NCBI RefSeq assembly: GCF_900105335.1
Contig: NZ_LT629770.1
Location: forward strand, 2,232,001 to 2,296,000
Direction: 5' to 3'
Length of the DNA: 64,000 bases
Source of the DNA: Microbacterium paraoxydans
GTDB taxonomy: Bacteria > Actinomycetota > Actinomycetes > Actinomycetales > Microbacteriaceae
Made by a program: the position numbers and the translations under genes. Below are positions 62,141 to 64,000 of the stretch, in pieces. The notes under the pieces were generated by a model. The model made no database searches. It had not been told where the DNA came from and worked only from the letters and a program-made list of their open reading frames with translations. Positions within the stretch are counted from its first letter, which is position 1, and the number at the start of each line of letters is the position of its first letter.

Positions 62141-62180
62141 CTTCGGGTGAACAGTACTCGCCGCCGGCTTCCGGTGAACA
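62141..62180 (+). repeat. two 13-bp direct repeats, candidate TnsB sites
   Basis: CTTCGGGTGAACA at 62141-62153 and CTTCCGGTGAACA at 62168-62180 differ at one base and are 27 bases apart. They lie 260-300 bases outside tnsA. No third copy was found and no matching copies at the other side. Confidence 0.35.
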
Positions 62181-62247
62181 TTGCCGGCTCCGGCGCTGCG
62201 GCAGACATTGAGATGCCGGTCGGCGTTGCCGCCCGGGCGCTCACGCC

Positions 62248-62373
62248 TTGGCGTCCGCGGAGACCGTTGCGGACCCCGACCTCGTGAGACTGACCATCCC
62301 GCTCCCCCAGTGCAGGACCCGTCCCGCACGAGATGCTCGACGGGAACCTCGTCATCGACAAGGTGAACTACTG
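62248..62373 (+). pseudogene. decayed 3' end of an unidentified gene
   Basis: Protein-like phrases with nearly all-GC third bases occur in two frames: SAETVADPDLVRLTIPLP (from 62248) and then AGPVPHEMLDGNLVIDKVNY, which ends at TGA 62373. A frameshift separates them. I do not recognise the family. It may be a leftover gene tail cut by the transposon. Confidence 0.3.
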
Positions 62374-62415
62374 ACCGCCACCGACGGGGTTCTGGAGGCC
62401 CTCGACTTACACAAC

Positions 62416-62447
62416 GAGGGCCTGCACGTGTGCACGTGCAGGCCCTC
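62416..62447 (-). terminator. 32-bp palindrome downstream of the GRFV gene
   Basis: GAGGGCCTGCACGTG and its exact complement are separated by two bases, a perfect 15-bp stem nine bases beyond the stop of the 62456 gene. An extra copy of the arm (AGGCCCTCG at 62397-62405) can pair with the left arm as an alternative. Confidence 0.6.
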
Positions 62448-62455
62448 AGGTTCGA

Positions 62456-62662
62456 TTAGACGCGCTGGCTGATCGTGCCGCCCGGGTTGCGGTTGGCGGT
62501 CGATTCGGTGACGAACCGGCCCGACGACGCGGAGCGGTGCACCGTGGTCGAGTTGCTCGTGCCGGAACCGACACGTTCGGTGGTGGTCTTTCCGGGCCAG
62601 CGGGCCGCAGCGGCCTTGGAGACGAAACGACCGGTGGATGCAGAGCGACGAACGGTTCCCAT
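62456..62662 (-). CDS. small protein with two GRFV repeats
   Basis: 68 residues, preceded by GAAGGAG. Two halves repeat the pattern VxRSAS(T/S)GRFV followed by an Ala/Asn segment and a Pro-Gly-containing tail. I recognise it as a small conserved type in actinobacteria but its function is not known. Its 3' end faces the transposon, the orientation that glmS has to Tn7. Confidence 0.7.
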   Translation of the reverse strand: MGTVRRSASTGRFVSKAAAARWPGKTTTERVGSGTSNSTTVHRSASSGRFVTESTANRNPGGTISQRV

Positions 62663-62779
62663 GGGAACTCCTTCACTGATTGGTGCCGGGGTGCCATGAG
62701 ATGGAGCGCCGCTAGTCTGCGGCTGCCAACTCCGGTACAGTCAGTGCTCTGGATGAGACCTGACCTTCTCAGGGCTTGT

Positions 62780-62811
62780 GAGCCGTCCCGTTACCGCGGG
62801 GCGGCTCTTTT
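62780..62811 (+). terminator. rho-independent terminator, possible end of a small RNA
   Basis: GAGCCGTCCC and GGGGCGGCTC (one G-U pair) enclose GTTACCGC-type loop bases and are followed by TTTT at 62808-62811. No rightward gene precedes it. CCTGA/TCAGG upstream forms a second stem. A small rightward RNA starting near 62740 is possible. Confidence 0.45.
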
Positions 62812-62851
62812 CCGTTGTGATCCCGACATCTCGGTATATGTCCGCCGCTGG

Positions 62852-63016
62852 TCACTTCCCCTCGCGGCCTCTCAACTGCTTCGATTGAGTCTTGCCCGTC
62901 ATCGATCGCGAGACGAGCGACTGCGCTTTGTTGGCGGAAACGGTTCGGCGTGCCGCCTTCGCGTTCTGGGTCCCGAAGGACGAGCGCTCGATCTTGCCTC
63001 GAAATTCACTGCTCAT
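62852..63016 (-). CDS. 54-residue basic protein coupled to the sigma-like gene
   Basis: ATG 63016 overlaps the stop of the sigma-like gene by four bases. Sequence starts MSSEFRGKIERSSFG and ends SKQLRGREGK, very basic with no membrane segment. Too small for domain calling; translational coupling supports that it is real and suggests it acts with the sigma-like factor. Confidence 0.5.
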   Translation of the reverse strand: MSSEFRGKIERSSFGTQNAKAARRTVSANKAQSLVSRSMTGKTQSKQLRGREGK

Positions 63017-63822
63017 GCGGACTCCCGGTTCTGTCGTACTTGCTGACGTGCGCGCGCGATCGCCGACTCCACCGCTTTCGCGGTCATGCCAAGCTTCTCG
63101 CCGATCTCCGCGTGCGTGAAGCCATGCGTCACGTTCAGATAAAAGGCTGAGCGGACACGCTCGTCCTTGATGCTCCCGAATGCACGACGCAGCTCGTCCT
63201 TGATGTGCGCCGCCTCGCTCGCGTCGGGAGCAGCCGACGTCGACGGACCCTCCTCGAAGTCGTCGGCCCAGGCCGCTGCGGGCGGCGGAGCCTGCGGCTC
63301 CGCATATGAACGCAGCTCTTCTCGACGCCAACGCTTGTAGACGTTGCTGAACTGCAGAAGGCACTGGCCCACGAAGAACGTGCGCAGGGAAGCTCCCTTG
63401 GCGGGGTCCCACTTGCCCGGGACGAGCACCTTGTCTCGGAACGCGGTGAGGGCGAGCACGATCGTCTCATCCGCCAGGCTCTCGGCCTCTTCGATCATCG
63501 AGCCCGGGCGGGGCTCAGGCTCCAGTGCGCCGAAGCCTTTTCGCTTCACCTCGCCACGAATCTGCCCTTTGTAGATCCACCCGCGGATGACAGCCCACCC
63601 GTACTTCGCGATCTCATTCGCGAACAGATCGTAGTTCCGGCCACGGTATCCGCTGGCCTGGAGTGCGGTCGCGAGTTCGCGGTCTCCAGCGAGCCGGTCG
63701 AAACGTTCCTCGGCGCGATCGCGGTCTGCCTCGGCCAGCCAGGCCTGATCCGTTGCCCACGCGATGAGAGTAGGAACGCCATCGGGGGACGAATGCCCTT
63801 CGGGCTCGTCGTTACCGGTCAT
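63013..63822 (-). CDS. atypical sigma-70-like factor
   Basis: 269 residues. A region-2-like part lies at about 125-180 (ETIVLALTAFRDKVLVPGKW, SLRTFFVGQCLLQFSNVYKR). A region-4 helix-turn-helix lies at 220-265 (YLNVTHGFTHAEIGEKLGMTAKAVESAIARAR). GAGGGAAC precedes the ATG at 63822. It differs from standard ECF factors in length and in a 70-residue loop between regions. The gene it controls is not known; the coupled 54-residue protein may be its partner. Confidence 0.7.
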   Translation of the reverse strand: MTGNDEPEGHSSPDGVPTLIAWATDQAWLAEADRDRAEERFDRLAGDRELATALQASGYRGRNYDLFANEIAKYGWAVIRGWIYKGQIRGEVKRKGFGALEPEPRPGSMIEEAESLADETIVLALTAFRDKVLVPGKWDPAKGASLRTFFVGQCLLQFSNVYKRWRREELRSYAEPQAPPPAAAWADDFEEGPSTSAAPDASEAAHIKDELRRAFGSIKDERVRSAFYLNVTHGFTHAEIGEKLGMTAKAVESAIARARQQVRQNRESA

Positions 63823-64000
63823 AGCGTTCCCTCACGATCCTGGTCAGCTCATAGTCACCACGATCCCTCATATGTCCGACATTGCAGACTTCCCCTCGCC
63901 TCTCGCAAGAAAATGTTGAGCAACCTCACGGTTCGGTGCCGCCCGCCGTACACGATCGTTTGCGGCGTGGTTTCGCATTCGGTTCTACTGGTGGTGCCGC
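63823..64000. other. edge segment without a gene
   Basis: 178 bases at the right edge, upstream of the sigma-like gene. It contains that gene's ribosome site and presumably its promoter; I see no other feature. Confidence 0.5.

Larger units (their letters stand above)
61882..62455. other. 574-bp gap between tnsA and the GRFV-repeat gene
   Basis: No complete gene. It contains two 13-bp near-repeats (62141, 62168), a decayed gene tail (62248-62373) and a 32-bp palindrome (62416-62447). The right end of the Tn7-like element is expected here. Confidence 0.6.

Noticed and set aside
55566..62207. Definite transposon ends with target-site duplication
   Set aside because: The flanking pentamers differ (GCTCG and TTGAG), so the end pair is only a candidate.

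Overview
The window is high-GC DNA of an actinobacterium, most likely Microbacterium or a close relative in the Microbacteriaceae. Support comes from 4-nt ATGA/GTGA gene overlaps, a DUF222-HNH gene, a DUF7882-type small protein and the GRFV-repeat small protein. This is inference from gene content; there is no rRNA or marker gene in the window. I saw no tRNA, rRNA or CRISPR array.

Layout. (1) 1-6354, minus strand: a defence island with a McrBC type IV restriction system (mcrC runs off the left edge), a serine hydrolase with a membrane tail, and a CBS-HEPN gene broken by an early TAG and a frameshift. (2) 6451-35243: housekeeping and metabolic genes. They include a SulP anion transporter, a five-gene LacI-regulated ABC import operon with a phosphodiesterase, a DUF222-HNH gene, a family 2 glycosyltransferase, and a divergent N-acetylmannosamine locus (gntR and a DUF4127 gene on one side; ABC transporter, nanE and nanK on the other). 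A PadR regulator, a UbiB-type kinase, a BCCT transporter, MFS and MarR genes and an SDR follow. (3) 35592-41882: visibly less GC-rich accessory DNA with an unrecognised protein, a RES/antitoxin pair and a protein of about 1,250 residues ending in a PD-(D/E)xK nuclease-like domain. (4) 42346-55478: an arsenic and phosphate island with three ArsR-type regulators (one fused to ArsC), four ArsC-type phosphatase domains, pstSCAB, an MFS exporter, an ArsO-like flavoprotein, trxB, trxA and acr3. (5) 55664-61881: a Tn7-like transposition operon, tnsA-tnsB-tnsC-tniQ, in which the TniQ protein carries seven tandem zinc-ribbon modules. (6) 62456-64000: a GRFV-repeat small protein, an atypical sigma-like factor and a coupled 54-residue basic protein.

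How parts fit together. In Tn7 the tns genes read inward from the right end with tnsA outermost and cargo beyond tnsD/E. The same order here makes the arsenic island, and possibly the nuclease and RES genes, plausible cargo. I could not prove this because no pair of ends with matching target-site duplications was found. The TniQ-zinc-ribbon fusion is the most striking item: a repeat-built DNA reader coupled to a transposase core would be a natural way to recognise a long attachment site. In the arsenic island, arsenate can be kept out by selective phosphate uptake (Pst), reduced by ArsC enzymes drawing on thioredoxin or probably mycothiol, and exported as arsenite by Acr3, with ArsR repressors sensing arsenite.
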